A stretch of DNA of 64,000 nt from Paenibacillus sp. XY044 (GTDB lineage Bacteria; Bacillota; Bacilli; Paenibacillales; Paenibacillaceae), in the NCBI RefSeq assembly GCF_002257645.1, contig NZ_NQMO01000006.1:124001-188000 (forward strand). The letters run 5' to 3'. Below are positions 26,582 to 34,946 of this stretch, piece by piece; within the stretch, counting starts at the first letter, position 1, and each line of letters starts with the position of its first letter. The position numbers were made by a program, and so were the translations under genes. Under the pieces are notes generated by a model. It was not told where the DNA came from. It was given only the letters and a program-made list of their open reading frames with translations, and did no database searches.

Positions 26582-26857
26582 ATGAAGACGATCGGTACTA
26601 TGGTGGAAATGGTCAGAAATGTCGTGTACCTGTTTCTCGGTTTATGTGTTTGCGGCTTTGCAGAAAAAAACCTGACGGTGAGGATAGACGGCAGAATGGA
26701 TCTGATCCTGCTGGTGCTGCTTGCAGACTTGATCCTGCTGTTCGTCTTCCACCGTCAGGTCATCGGCCCGAAAGCCAACAAACTTTCCGTAAGAACAAGG
26801 AATTATTTATTGACCGCTGCGGTGCTGATCCTCATCGCGGTTTATATGCTGAGCTGA
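26582..26857 (+). CDS. Small three-helix membrane protein
   Basis: This 91-residue protein has three hydrophobic segments (about residues 10-27, 41-56 and 73-90) separated by short charged loops. I do not recognise the family. A GAAAGGTGG site precedes the ATG at 26582. It follows the orphan kinase by 53 bases and could be its membrane partner, because the kinase itself is soluble; that is inference from position only. Confidence 0.65.
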   Translation: MKTIGTMVEMVRNVVYLFLGLCVCGFAEKNLTVRIDGRMDLILLVLLADLILLFVFHRQVIGPKANKLSVRTRNYLLTAAVLILIAVYMLS

Positions 26858-26869
26858 CGTCCGTGACGG

Positions 26870-27418
26870 CTAGAACAGCAGGTACCAGAAAAGGGCCGTT
26901 TCCTGAGCATGCTCCTTAAAGCCCCGGTATAAATTTGAATCAAAGCCCCCGATCACAAATCCGCAGCTTTCATAAAATTGGCACGCACGCACGTTGTTGT
27001 TCTGCGTCTCCAGCATGAGGCCGGGCATATCGCCGGATTTGGCCCAGTGCACCGCCTGCTCGATCAATTTCCGGCCGATGCCGTGTCCCCGGACGTTCCG
27101 ATCCACCCGAAGATCTTCGATAAAGGCGTACCGGTTCCAATTTCTCGCCAGCATGATCCGGCCGACGACCCGATCTCCCGCCATGGCCAGGTAGACTGCA
27201 CGGTCCGGACTGCCGATGTACTCCGATAACCTGCCGTCGTCACCCTGGTCCGCCTCGTCGGGGTAACTTTTAGAGTAGCTGGGCACGGGCTTGATCGTGT
27301 AACCGATCCGCTGATCCGTGGCGGACAGCACGAGCTCGGAATCCACCGTAAAGCTGCCGTCGATCTGAATGTGCTCCGGGCGGTCCCGGTCTGTCATTTC
27401 TCTGATCTGGATATCCAT
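26870..27418 (-). CDS. satA: GNAT acetyltransferase, streptothricin acetyltransferase SatA-like
   Basis: The 182-residue protein fits the SatA/YyaR family of GNAT enzymes: YTIKPVPSY near residue 35, NWNRYAFIEDLRVD (beta4), the acetyl-CoA loop RGHGIGRKL and the diagnostic MLETQNNNVRACQFYESCGF and FWYLLF tail. SatA acetylates the beta-lysine amine of streptothricin and so gives resistance. Family match is recognisable by eye, but resistance is inferred. AGGAGG lies 11 bases before the ATG. It is downstream of the Lrp regulator on the same strand, with a mini-ORF in between. Confidence 0.85.
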   Translation of the reverse strand: MDIQIREMTDRDRPEHIQIDGSFTVDSELVLSATDQRIGYTIKPVPSYSKSYPDEADQGDDGRLSEYIGSPDRAVYLAMAGDRVVGRIMLARNWNRYAFIEDLRVDRNVRGHGIGRKLIEQAVHWAKSGDMPGLMLETQNNNVRACQFYESCGFVIGGFDSNLYRGFKEHAQETALFWYLLF

Positions 27419-27499
27419 TTTTGTTCATTCCTCCTGTTTCGCGGTTTGATTTGGAGCATGGCCAAAACGCTTCCGTGAAATCGAAGGAGGGGCTCTGAC

Positions 27500-27526
27500 C
27501 TAACGAAAGACAAGCTTTGCCGTCAT
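27500..27526 (-). other. Possible leader mini-ORF (MTAKLVFR)
   Basis: An eight-codon frame with a good GAGGAGAAA ribosome site lies about 80 bases before the SatA-like gene. It could be a leader peptide or chance. There is no clear terminator-antiterminator pair next to it. Confidence 0.25.
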
Positions 27527-27573
27527 AACGGTTTCTCCTCACTTTTTGCAGAATAGGGGAAACACCGGTCCCA

Positions 27574-28002
27574 TTACAGCAAAATCCGGTGATCCAGTAT
27601 ATTTTTCAGGCTGATATGCGATTTAGACGGACCGAACCTCGCCAGGGCGTCCTGGAAGTCAGCGACCCCGTCCACGGACCCTGTCTGGATGTGAATGAGA
27701 TAGTTGTACTCCCCGCTGATGCGGAACAAGCCGGTTACTTCCTTGGATTGCGCGCAGAACTCCACCAGCTCGCTGCAGTGCTCGGTCTTCATCAGGATAA
27801 AAGAGGTCGTTCCCCGCTCCAGCTCCCGCAAGTTTAGATCCGTGCTGTACCCCGTGATGATGCCCCGTTCCTCGAGCTTAACGATGCGTTCCTTTACGGA
27901 AGGCTGGGACATGGCGATCTGTTTGCTGATCTGGGCGACCGGCATCCGCGCCTGATGCTGCAGCAGCATTAATATTTTCCGGTCAATGTCGTCGATTACC
28001 AT
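27574..28002 (-). CDS. Lrp/AsnC-family transcriptional regulator
   Basis: The 142-residue protein starts MVIDDIDRKILMLLQHQAR, the typical AsnC-type winged helix (residues 4-55, with MSQPSVKERIVKLEERGII), followed by the RAM/ACT-like effector domain. I chose the ATG at 28002 because the longer frame to 28101 adds a non-homologous tail. It probably senses an amino acid and controls a nearby gene, perhaps the divergent VOC gene or the SatA-like gene downstream. Its ligand is unknown. Confidence 0.85.
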   Translation of the reverse strand: MVIDDIDRKILMLLQHQARMPVAQISKQIAMSQPSVKERIVKLEERGIITGYSTDLNLRELERGTTSFILMKTEHCSELVEFCAQSKEVTGLFRISGEYNYLIHIQTGSVDGVADFQDALARFGPSKSHISLKNILDHRILL

Positions 28003-28182
28003 CGCTCTATCCGCCAACTCTCCTGTATTCGAATTAAAGATAAGATAAGATAAGGTAAGCATACGAAAATAACTTATTTTATGCAAATCAGGACGGCTCA
28101 AATCCTTATTCCATGCATGTCACTTACGGAAATCAATCTATAAAATGAGAACGATATGAGAAATGCAAAGGGAGAGATGGTT

Positions 28183-28635
28183 ATGAGCGTCAAAGGACTG
28201 GCCCATGCGGCCATTCAGGCGGAGGATTATGAAGGAACGCTGGACTTTTATATCCGGGTTCTCGGGTTTAAGGTCGGTCACTCATGGAGCCTGCCTGCGT
28301 TTAAAATCAAGACGGCTGCGATGCTGGTTTCGCCTGACGAACGGACCTGCATCGAGGTGTTTGACCGCGGTGCCGAGGTTCCAGCCGAGGGGGAGAAGGC
28401 GCCTTCTCGCGAGGATGTGAAGCACGGTTCCCTGCTGCACTTGGCATTCTATGTAGACAATGTGGATGAGATGGTGGAAAAGGCGCTGGCGCATGGCGCG
28501 CGAATCTATGTGGAGCCGGGTAACCTGGCGCTGGGCGAGCCGCCGCTGCATGTACGCAATGCGGTCCTGCATAGCCCGAATGGCGAAATTATCGAATTGA
28601 TTGAGGAAGTGGACTTTAACGTCGGAACCCATTGA
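28183..28635 (+). CDS. VOC-family (glyoxalase/dioxygenase superfamily) protein
   Basis: The protein of about 150 residues has a VOC fold: LAHAAIQAEDYEGTLDFYIRVLGF at the start and HLAFYVDNVDEMVEKALAHG followed by ENGEIIEL-like metal-binding end (NGEIIELIEE). Candidate metal ligands are His, His and Glu. Substrate is unknown. The ATG at 28183 follows AAAGGGAG by seven bases; nearer upstream ATGs are too close. Lies divergent to the Lrp gene, which may regulate it. Confidence 0.82.
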   Translation: MSVKGLAHAAIQAEDYEGTLDFYIRVLGFKVGHSWSLPAFKIKTAAMLVSPDERTCIEVFDRGAEVPAEGEKAPSREDVKHGSLLHLAFYVDNVDEMVEKALAHGARIYVEPGNLALGEPPLHVRNAVLHSPNGEIIELIEEVDFNVGTH

Positions 28636-28654
28636 AGTTCCGTGAGAGATGGAG

Positions 28655-28681
28655 GCAGCCGAACGTTTCGGCTGCTTTTTT
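28655..28681 (+). terminator. Intrinsic terminator of the VOC gene
   Basis: GCAGCCGAA (28655-28663) pairs with TTCGGCTGC (28667-28675), followed by six Ts. Confidence 0.92.
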
Positions 28682-28707
28682 GTATGTCACGTAACCTTAC
28701 AAACCCG

Positions 28708-28736
28708 TTGATAAAAAATATGAAAGCACTTACAAT
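28708..28736 (+). promoter_or_regulatory. Promoter with cre-like site before the AraC membrane regulator
   Basis: TTGATA (28708-28713), 17 bases and TACAAT (28731-28736) form a sigma-A promoter. TGAAAGCACTTACA at 28721-28734 matches the CcpA cre consensus with one change in the central CG and overlaps the -10. This suggests carbon catabolite repression of the regulator gene. Confidence 0.6.
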
Positions 28737-28815
28737 GTTGATATTTAGACATGTTTCGAGCATTTATTGTCGAATCGGAATCGGCACCCCGGAATGAAGA
28801 GAGGAGAAGTGATCC

Positions 28816-31146
28816 ATGCGATGGGCCAATGGATGGAAAATCCAGTACATTTTCGTTCGATTCATGATCCCCTATTTTTTGTTCATGCTGTTCACCCTGC
28901 TTGCAGGGGCCTTGTTTTACAGGCAAACCTATGATGTGGTGAAAAAGGAAGTCACGCACAGCAACCTGCAGATGCTGGATCAAGTAAAGGAAACGGTCGA
29001 CAGCCGTTTCAACGAGATCAACCGGATATCGCTGCAGCTGCAAAGCGACCCGGCCGTTCAAAGCTTTCAGCAGGTGAAGGAACCGTTCCGGGACACGACG
29101 GCGTACAAGGTGTATAGGACGCAAAAAAGCCTCTACAGCTACAATTCCGCCAATGGGTTTATTCTCAACTACTATCTGATCTTCAAAAATAGCGATCTGG
29201 CGCTATCCCCGGATTCTACTTACGAACTTCCCACGTTCTATCGTTACATGTTCTCTGACCCCAGCAAGGATTACGCGACCTGGAGGAACGATCTTCTTGA
29301 CACCTTCCGCAACCGGGAAATCATGTCGTCCGGATCCACGGTGTATCAGGGCAGGACGACCGATCTGCTGACATATGTCCAGTCTCTCGGGTACCCCGGC
29401 CATATTCAGGGAGCGCTGATGATCCTGGTGGACAACCATCGCCTGCAGTCGCTTTTGCGTGGAATCGACGTGTCCGACGGGGGCTGGGTATCCATCGTGG
29501 ATGAGAAGGGGCGCTTGGTGACGTCGCTGTCAAGCGGCGACATGGTGACCCGGCAGAGCCTGCCGCCGGGGGCAAAATCCGGGGTGATCGAAGCCTCAGC
29601 GGCTACCGGCGGCATGATGATGACCTATACCACCTCGTCTTATAACGGTTGGTCCTATGTCGTCGCCCAGCCGCCCCATGTCGTCCTGAGCAAAGTGCTG
29701 GCCATCAAGCATACCACGGTGACCATCCTTCTGGCATTCCTGATTTTTGGCCTCGTCCTTGCCTATTTGTTCGCCACACGGAGCGGCAGGCCGATCGTGA
29801 ATATCACGACTGCCCTGACATCCCGGCTGAACGGCGGGGAGATGAAGCGGCCGAAGGATATGTACGGCTATATCCAGCACTCGCTCGCGCGCCTGATCGA
29901 CAACAACGACGAACTGCAGCAGGAAATCGAGCGGCAGACTCCGCTGCTGCGGGAGTCGTTCTTTGGCCGGCTTCTTCAAGGCGAATATCTGATGGCGGAA
30001 CACGTTGAATCCCTGCTGAAGCATCAAAACGCTGATATTCAGGGCAGCGGCTGCGCCGTCGGAATCGTACAGTTTCACCGCGGAGGGCATCATTTTCAGG
30101 AGGAGGAGCTGCGCGAGCTCGATATCGAACGCGTGCTCATTCAGGATATGTTGGGCCGGACGCTGAAAGGCTGCCCTTTCACCTACCCGGTCGCCGAGGA
30201 TAAAATCGCCGTCCTGTTCATCAACGGACAAGGCGATCCCGGCGCCTTCCGCAATACCGTGGAATGGGAGCTGCAGCAGCTGACGCTGGAAATCAGCCGC
30301 CACGGGCTTCAGGCGGGCTTCGCGATGGGAGGCTACCGGATCTCGCTTCTCGAAGTGCCGGAGTCCTTTGAAGAAGCGAGGCAGGCGCTCTCCCGGGTGC
30401 AGGAGGCCGGGACCGGCCAGTCCGTCTGGTTCGAAGATCTGGCCCATGATCACCGTGGTTTTTATTTTCCGGCGGAATCGGAAAACCGCCTCATGAATTA
30501 CATCAAAGCAGGCGAGACGGAGGAGGTCCGGAAGCTGCTTGCCTCTCTGCACCGGGAAAATTTCGAAGAGCGTCATTTGCCCTTGGCGATGCAGCAGCTG
30601 TTCGTTCTCGACCTGGTCGGCTGCCTGGTCAAAGTCCAGGATCAGTTGATGGTGAAGGAACAGGCAGACATGAAGCAGCTGCTTCAGCAGCTCGGCACGG
30701 CCAATCACCCGAAGCAGGCTTTTGACAATGCAGCGGAGAGATTCACGTCGATCTCGGACGACATCGATCGGCGCAAGAAGAGCCGCAACGTCCAATTGAT
30801 CCGCGATACGGTTGACTACATTCATGAACAGTACGGACAGGCTGAGCTGAGCCTGGATGCCGCGGCGGATTATCTGCATATATCCAAGGGGTACTTGTCG
30901 CAATTTTTCAAAGAGCAGACGGGCGTCAATTTTTCCGAATACGTCGAGAACATCCGGATGGATAAAGCCAAGCAGCTTCTGTCCGAGACGGGGCTGCCGA
31001 TCCGGGAAATTGCCCAGCAGGTCGGGTACCACTCGTCCAGCACCTTCTGCCGGGCCTTCAAGCGCGGCAGCGGCATCAGCGCAACGGCGTACCGCGACAT
31101 CGCGCACAAGAAACCGGCGTCCCCTCTCCATCGTCAGGATGCATAA
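28816..31146 (+). CDS. Membrane-bound AraC-family regulator (YesS-like)
   Basis: A 776-residue regulator common in Paenibacillus carbohydrate islands. It has TM1 (about 12-36), a large extracellular sensing domain of dCache type (about 37-290), TM2 (about 297-320), a long cytoplasmic region and a C-terminal AraC helix-turn-helix pair (about 680-770, SLDAAADYLHISKGYLSQFF and IREIAQQVGYHSSSTFCRAFK). It senses an outside sugar and activates the transporter operon that follows in the same direction. The promoter carries a cre-like site. Confidence 0.9.
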   Translation: MRWANGWKIQYIFVRFMIPYFLFMLFTLLAGALFYRQTYDVVKKEVTHSNLQMLDQVKETVDSRFNEINRISLQLQSDPAVQSFQQVKEPFRDTTAYKVYRTQKSLYSYNSANGFILNYYLIFKNSDLALSPDSTYELPTFYRYMFSDPSKDYATWRNDLLDTFRNREIMSSGSTVYQGRTTDLLTYVQSLGYPGHIQGALMILVDNHRLQSLLRGIDVSDGGWVSIVDEKGRLVTSLSSGDMVTRQSLPPGAKSGVIEASAATGGMMMTYTTSSYNGWSYVVAQPPHVVLSKVLAIKHTTVTILLAFLIFGLVLAYLFATRSGRPIVNITTALTSRLNGGEMKRPKDMYGYIQHSLARLIDNNDELQQEIERQTPLLRESFFGRLLQGEYLMAEHVESLLKHQNADIQGSGCAVGIVQFHRGGHHFQEEELRELDIERVLIQDMLGRTLKGCPFTYPVAEDKIAVLFINGQGDPGAFRNTVEWELQQLTLEISRHGLQAGFAMGGYRISLLEVPESFEEARQALSRVQEAGTGQSVWFEDLAHDHRGFYFPAESENRLMNYIKAGETEEVRKLLASLHRENFEERHLPLAMQQLFVLDLVGCLVKVQDQLMVKEQADMKQLLQQLGTANHPKQAFDNAAERFTSISDDIDRRKKSRNVQLIRDTVDYIHEQYGQAELSLDAAADYLHISKGYLSQFFKEQTGVNFSEYVENIRMDKAKQLLSETGLPIREIAQQVGYHSSSTFCRAFKRGSGISATAYRDIAHKKPASPLHRQDA

Positions 31147-31368
31147 GCGCTCTTTGGGCCAGGGATTTCCTGGCCTTTTGCTTTACAGCAAATACCCCGT
31201 CAGCGGCTGGCTGTCTAAGGCAAATACGCTCGATTCTAACGAAATGTATACGAGCCGGACAGAGGTCAACGGCCATTCTAAACGAGGGTGAATCCGCCGG
31301 GGAACAGGCAATTTACACCTTGGGCGGTCCCGGTCTATGCTGGGTCCAATCAAGGGGGTGAAAGTGAA

Positions 31369-32331
31369 ATGAGCATGTCGGTGACCGAGCGAAAGACACG
31401 GGCAGCACGCAGAGCGGGCAGGAGCCCCGCCGTAAAGAAACTGATCCACAGCTGGCAGTTATACGTGCTGATGGCGCTGCCGCTGCTATATTTGATCATT
31501 TTCAAGTACGTACCCATGTATGGCGCCCAAATCGCTTTCAAGAACTTTATCGTGACCAAAGGAATTTGGGGGAGCGAATGGGTCGGGCTGAAGCACTTTG
31601 AGCGCTTTGTCCATTCGTACGACTTTTGGAGGATTCTGAAAAACACCTTGATCCTCAGCTTTTACAACCTGGCTGCGAGCTTTCCGTTTCCCATTCTGCT
31701 GGCACTGGGCCTCAACTATTTGCGGGGGCGGGTATTCAAGCGGGCGGTGCAGATGGTTACGTATGCCCCGCATTTCATCTCGATCGTCGTCATCGTCGGG
31801 ATTATCCGGGAGCTGCTCGACCCGAGAACGGGCATCGTCAACAAGCTCCTTGGCTTTATCGGTGTCGGACCGATCAATTTTATGGGAGAAATTTCGATGT
31901 TCTCTTCCATTTATGTCTGGTCGGATGTCTGGCAGCATGCGGGCTTTAACTGCATCATTTTTATTGCGGCGCTTGCCGCGATCGATCCGGCCCTGCATGA
32001 AGCGGCTGTGGTCGATGGGGCCAGCAAGCTGCGCCGGATGTGGCATATCGATCTGCCCGGCATTATGCCCATGGCGGTCATCCTTTTGATCCTGAGCACG
32101 GGACATGTGCTCGACGTCGGTTTCGAGAAGGTGCTCCTTCTTCAGAACCCCATTAACCTGAAGGCATCCGAGATTATCGACACGTATGTGTACAAGGTCG
32201 GTCTGACCTCGCAGGTGGCGAATTACTCGTACTCGACCGCCATCGGTTTGTTCAAGTCGGTCATTAACCTGGTGCTGCTGATTGTGGTCAACAAGATTGC
32301 GCAGCAGTCGAAGCAGGCAAGTCTGTGGTAA
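31369..32331 (+). CDS. ABC sugar transporter permease, LplB/YteP type
   Basis: The 320-residue permease has about six membrane segments and the EAA-loop-type motif EAAVVDGASKLRRMWHIDLPGI near residue 212, which contacts the ATPase. It is one of a two-permease set that takes up oligosaccharides or monosaccharides. The ATG at 31369 follows AAGGGGG; the frame to 31288 lacks a site. No ATPase gene is in the operon, so a shared MsmK/MsmX-type ATPase elsewhere is likely. Confidence 0.9.
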   Translation: MSMSVTERKTRAARRAGRSPAVKKLIHSWQLYVLMALPLLYLIIFKYVPMYGAQIAFKNFIVTKGIWGSEWVGLKHFERFVHSYDFWRILKNTLILSFYNLAASFPFPILLALGLNYLRGRVFKRAVQMVTYAPHFISIVVIVGIIRELLDPRTGIVNKLLGFIGVGPINFMGEISMFSSIYVWSDVWQHAGFNCIIFIAALAAIDPALHEAAVVDGASKLRRMWHIDLPGIMPMAVILLILSTGHVLDVGFEKVLLLQNPINLKASEIIDTYVYKVGLTSQVANYSYSTAIGLFKSVINLVLLIVVNKIAQQSKQASLW

Positions 32332-32343
32332 GGAGGGAAGCCC

Positions 32344-33243
32344 ATGAACGGCACTTTGCGCAATGACTCCCGGGGGGACAAGGTGTTCTCGCTCGTGAAC
32401 GGCGCCATCGTCACCCTGTTTTTTATCAGCGTGCTCTATCCGATCGTGTACATCGTCAGCGCGTCTTTTAGCGACTCCAATGCCGTCGTGTCCGGCAAAG
32501 TATGGCTGTGGCCGGTGCGTCCGACGCTGGAAGGTTATGCCGCCGTGTTCGACTACAAGATGGTATGGACCGGATTTAAAAACTCCGTCGTCTACACCGT
32601 GACGGGCACCGCCCTCAACGTCTTCCTGACGGTGCTGGCCGCTTATCCGATGTCCCGCAAAGACCTGTACGGCAAAAACGTATTCATGATTCTGTTCATG
32701 TTTACGACGATGTTTACAGGGGGACTTATTCCCAGCTATTTGTTGGTACGGGAGCTCGGTATGCTCGACACGATCTGGTCCATGATCATTCCGGGTGCGT
32801 TGACCGTATGGAATGTCATCATTGCCCGGACGTATTTTCAAATGTCCATCCCCGATGAGCTGCTGGAGGCGGCGCGGCTGGACGGATGCAACGATTTCCA
32901 GTTTCTGTGGAAAGTGGTCATCCGGTTGTCCGGACCCATCCTGGCCGTGATCACGCTGTATTACGCGTCGGCTAACTGGAACCAGTATTTTAACGCGATG
33001 ATTTATTTGAAGTCCCAGGACCACTACCCGCTGCAGCTTGTGCTTCGCGATATCCTGATCCAGAACGATGTCGACACGGCGATGCTGGCGGCCGATCCGC
33101 AGGATGCGGCCCGCAGGGAAGCGCTCAAAATTTTGCTGAAATACGCTTTGATTGTAATTTCCATCTTTCCGCTTCTGGTAGTGTATCCCTTCGTCCAGAA
33201 ATTTCTGGTGAAGGGCGTCATGATCGGTTCATTAAAGGGATAA
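32344..33243 (+). CDS. ABC sugar transporter permease, LplC/YtcP type
   Basis: The 299-residue permease has six membrane segments and the EAA motif LLEAARLDGCNDFQFLWKVVIR. It ends MIGSLKG, the characteristic YtcP/LplC C-terminus. It pairs with the preceding LplB-type protein. AGGAGGG lies six bases before the ATG, and only 12 bases separate the two genes. Confidence 0.92.
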   Translation: MNGTLRNDSRGDKVFSLVNGAIVTLFFISVLYPIVYIVSASFSDSNAVVSGKVWLWPVRPTLEGYAAVFDYKMVWTGFKNSVVYTVTGTALNVFLTVLAAYPMSRKDLYGKNVFMILFMFTTMFTGGLIPSYLLVRELGMLDTIWSMIIPGALTVWNVIIARTYFQMSIPDELLEAARLDGCNDFQFLWKVVIRLSGPILAVITLYYASANWNQYFNAMIYLKSQDHYPLQLVLRDILIQNDVDTAMLAADPQDAARREALKILLKYALIVISIFPLLVVYPFVQKFLVKGVMIGSLKG

Positions 33244-33256
33244 GGAGATGATCGTT

Positions 33257-34930
33257 GTGAAAAGAAAAATGTTGTCTTTACTTCTTGTAACCGCTGTCAT
33301 GATCGGGCTGCTGAGCGCATGCGGCAGCGGGGATTCGGGGGGCGCGCCGGCGGCGGACCCGGCGGCAGGGGAAGCGGTGAATGATGCGGGCGTGTTCCCG
33401 ATCGTGAACGATAAAATGACGCTCAAGGTCATGATCGGCGCCAATCCGGCCGTCGAAGATTTCAACACGAACGAATTCACCAAATACTTCGAAGAGAAAA
33501 CGAATATTCATGTGGAGTGGGAAATCGCAACCGCCGAGAAGCTCAATCTGGCGCTGGCGAGCGGCGACCTGCCGGACGTGATCATGACCATGAACGTCAC
33601 GCCGGAGCAGCAGGCGTTATACGGAGAGCAGGGGGTGATTCTACCCCTGAACGATTACATTGAAAAGTACGGCGTCAATACGAAGAAAATGTTTCAGGAA
33701 AGCCCGCTGGTCAAACCGACGATTACTTCGGCCGACGGGAATATCTACGCCCTGCCGGCTCCGAACGAGTGCTACCATTGCTCCATGCGCCAGAAACTGT
33801 GGATCTATGAACCTTGGCTGAAGGCGCTCAATCTGGAGATGCCGACCACGATCGATGAATTTTACGAGGTGCTGAAGGCATTCAAGACCCAGGACCCGAA
33901 TAAAAACGGGAAGGCCGACGAAATCCCGTTCTCGGGAGCGCCGCAAACAACACAAAATTCAACCTTGACGACGAGCGTGGAAAACTTCCTGATGAACTCT
34001 TTCACGTACGCGCCGTATACGCGGATGTACGTCAATGATGAAGGCAAAGTAGATATTCCTTTCGTCAAGGACGGTTGGAAGGAAGGACTGGCCTTCCTGC
34101 ACAAGCTGTACGACGAAGGCTTGATGGATCCGCAATCGCTGACCCGGGATCCCGCTCAGCTCGTTCAGCTGGGGGAAAATCCGGACGTGCCGATTCTGGG
34201 CGCCGCATCCGGCCCCAATATGAGCGTGCTCACCCAATTAAGCGGGGCGAGCGGCCGATGGAAGGATTATGTTGCCGTGCCTCCGCTGAAAGGCCCGGAG
34301 GGGCTTCAAGTGACGCAGTACGATCCTTACCAGGTGGCCCCGGGGCAGTTCGTGATCACGAACAAAGCGAAAAATCCGGCGGCGGCTTTCCGCTTCGCGG
34401 ACGCCCTGTACGACCGGGAAATAACGCTGCGCTCTACGATCGGGGAGCCGGATAAGGACTGGAGATGGGCCAAAGAAGGCGAAATCGGCCTAAACGGCAA
34501 GCAGGCGGTTTATAAAGACATGTCCCAATTCGGGGTGACGCAGAACAAACACTGGGCGCAGACAGGCATCGCCTACCGTCCGAATTCGCTGCGCCTCGGC
34601 GCTGTAGAGGACAAGGATAACCCGCTGGAATCGATCCTGTACAACGAGACGAAGACCAAATACGAGCCTTATCGCGTCAAGGTCGAGACAGTGCTGCCGC
34701 CGCTCAATTTTACAGTGGACCAATCGCAGGAGCTGGCCGACCTATCCAAGACGATCTTCGATTACACGAACGAAATGATGGCGCGGTTCATTATCGGCGA
34801 TGCCGACCTTAACGCCCAGTGGAACGAGTACCTTTCGACGCTGAAGAGCATGGGGCTGGACCGATATCTGGAGATCTACCAGGAAGCCTACGATGAGCGC
34901 AAATCCGTGACATCCGACACCCAATCGTAA
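33257..34930 (+). CDS. Extracellular solute-binding lipoprotein, LplA type
   Basis: The 557-residue lipoprotein has a signal peptide with lipobox LLSAC, so the mature Cys is lipidated. The protein has the two-lobed binding fold of large family 1 sugar-binding proteins (YtcQ/LplA group), with DVIMTMN and AAAFRFADALYD motifs. It captures the sugar for the two permeases upstream. I chose the GTG at 33257, nine bases after AAGGAG; the ATG at 33248 is too close to that site. Confidence 0.9.
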   Translation: MKRKMLSLLLVTAVMIGLLSACGSGDSGGAPAADPAAGEAVNDAGVFPIVNDKMTLKVMIGANPAVEDFNTNEFTKYFEEKTNIHVEWEIATAEKLNLALASGDLPDVIMTMNVTPEQQALYGEQGVILPLNDYIEKYGVNTKKMFQESPLVKPTITSADGNIYALPAPNECYHCSMRQKLWIYEPWLKALNLEMPTTIDEFYEVLKAFKTQDPNKNGKADEIPFSGAPQTTQNSTLTTSVENFLMNSFTYAPYTRMYVNDEGKVDIPFVKDGWKEGLAFLHKLYDEGLMDPQSLTRDPAQLVQLGENPDVPILGAASGPNMSVLTQLSGASGRWKDYVAVPPLKGPEGLQVTQYDPYQVAPGQFVITNKAKNPAAAFRFADALYDREITLRSTIGEPDKDWRWAKEGEIGLNGKQAVYKDMSQFGVTQNKHWAQTGIAYRPNSLRLGAVEDKDNPLESILYNETKTKYEPYRVKVETVLPPLNFTVDQSQELADLSKTIFDYTNEMMARFIIGDADLNAQWNEYLSTLKSMGLDRYLEIYQEAYDERKSVTSDTQS

Positions 34931-34946
34931 GGAGGAAACTTCGATC

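Noticed and set aside
29596..33024. Two minus-strand frames of more than 500 residues in the AraC/permease region
   Set aside because: They are antisense to a recognisable AraC regulator and two permeases, with no ribosome sites.
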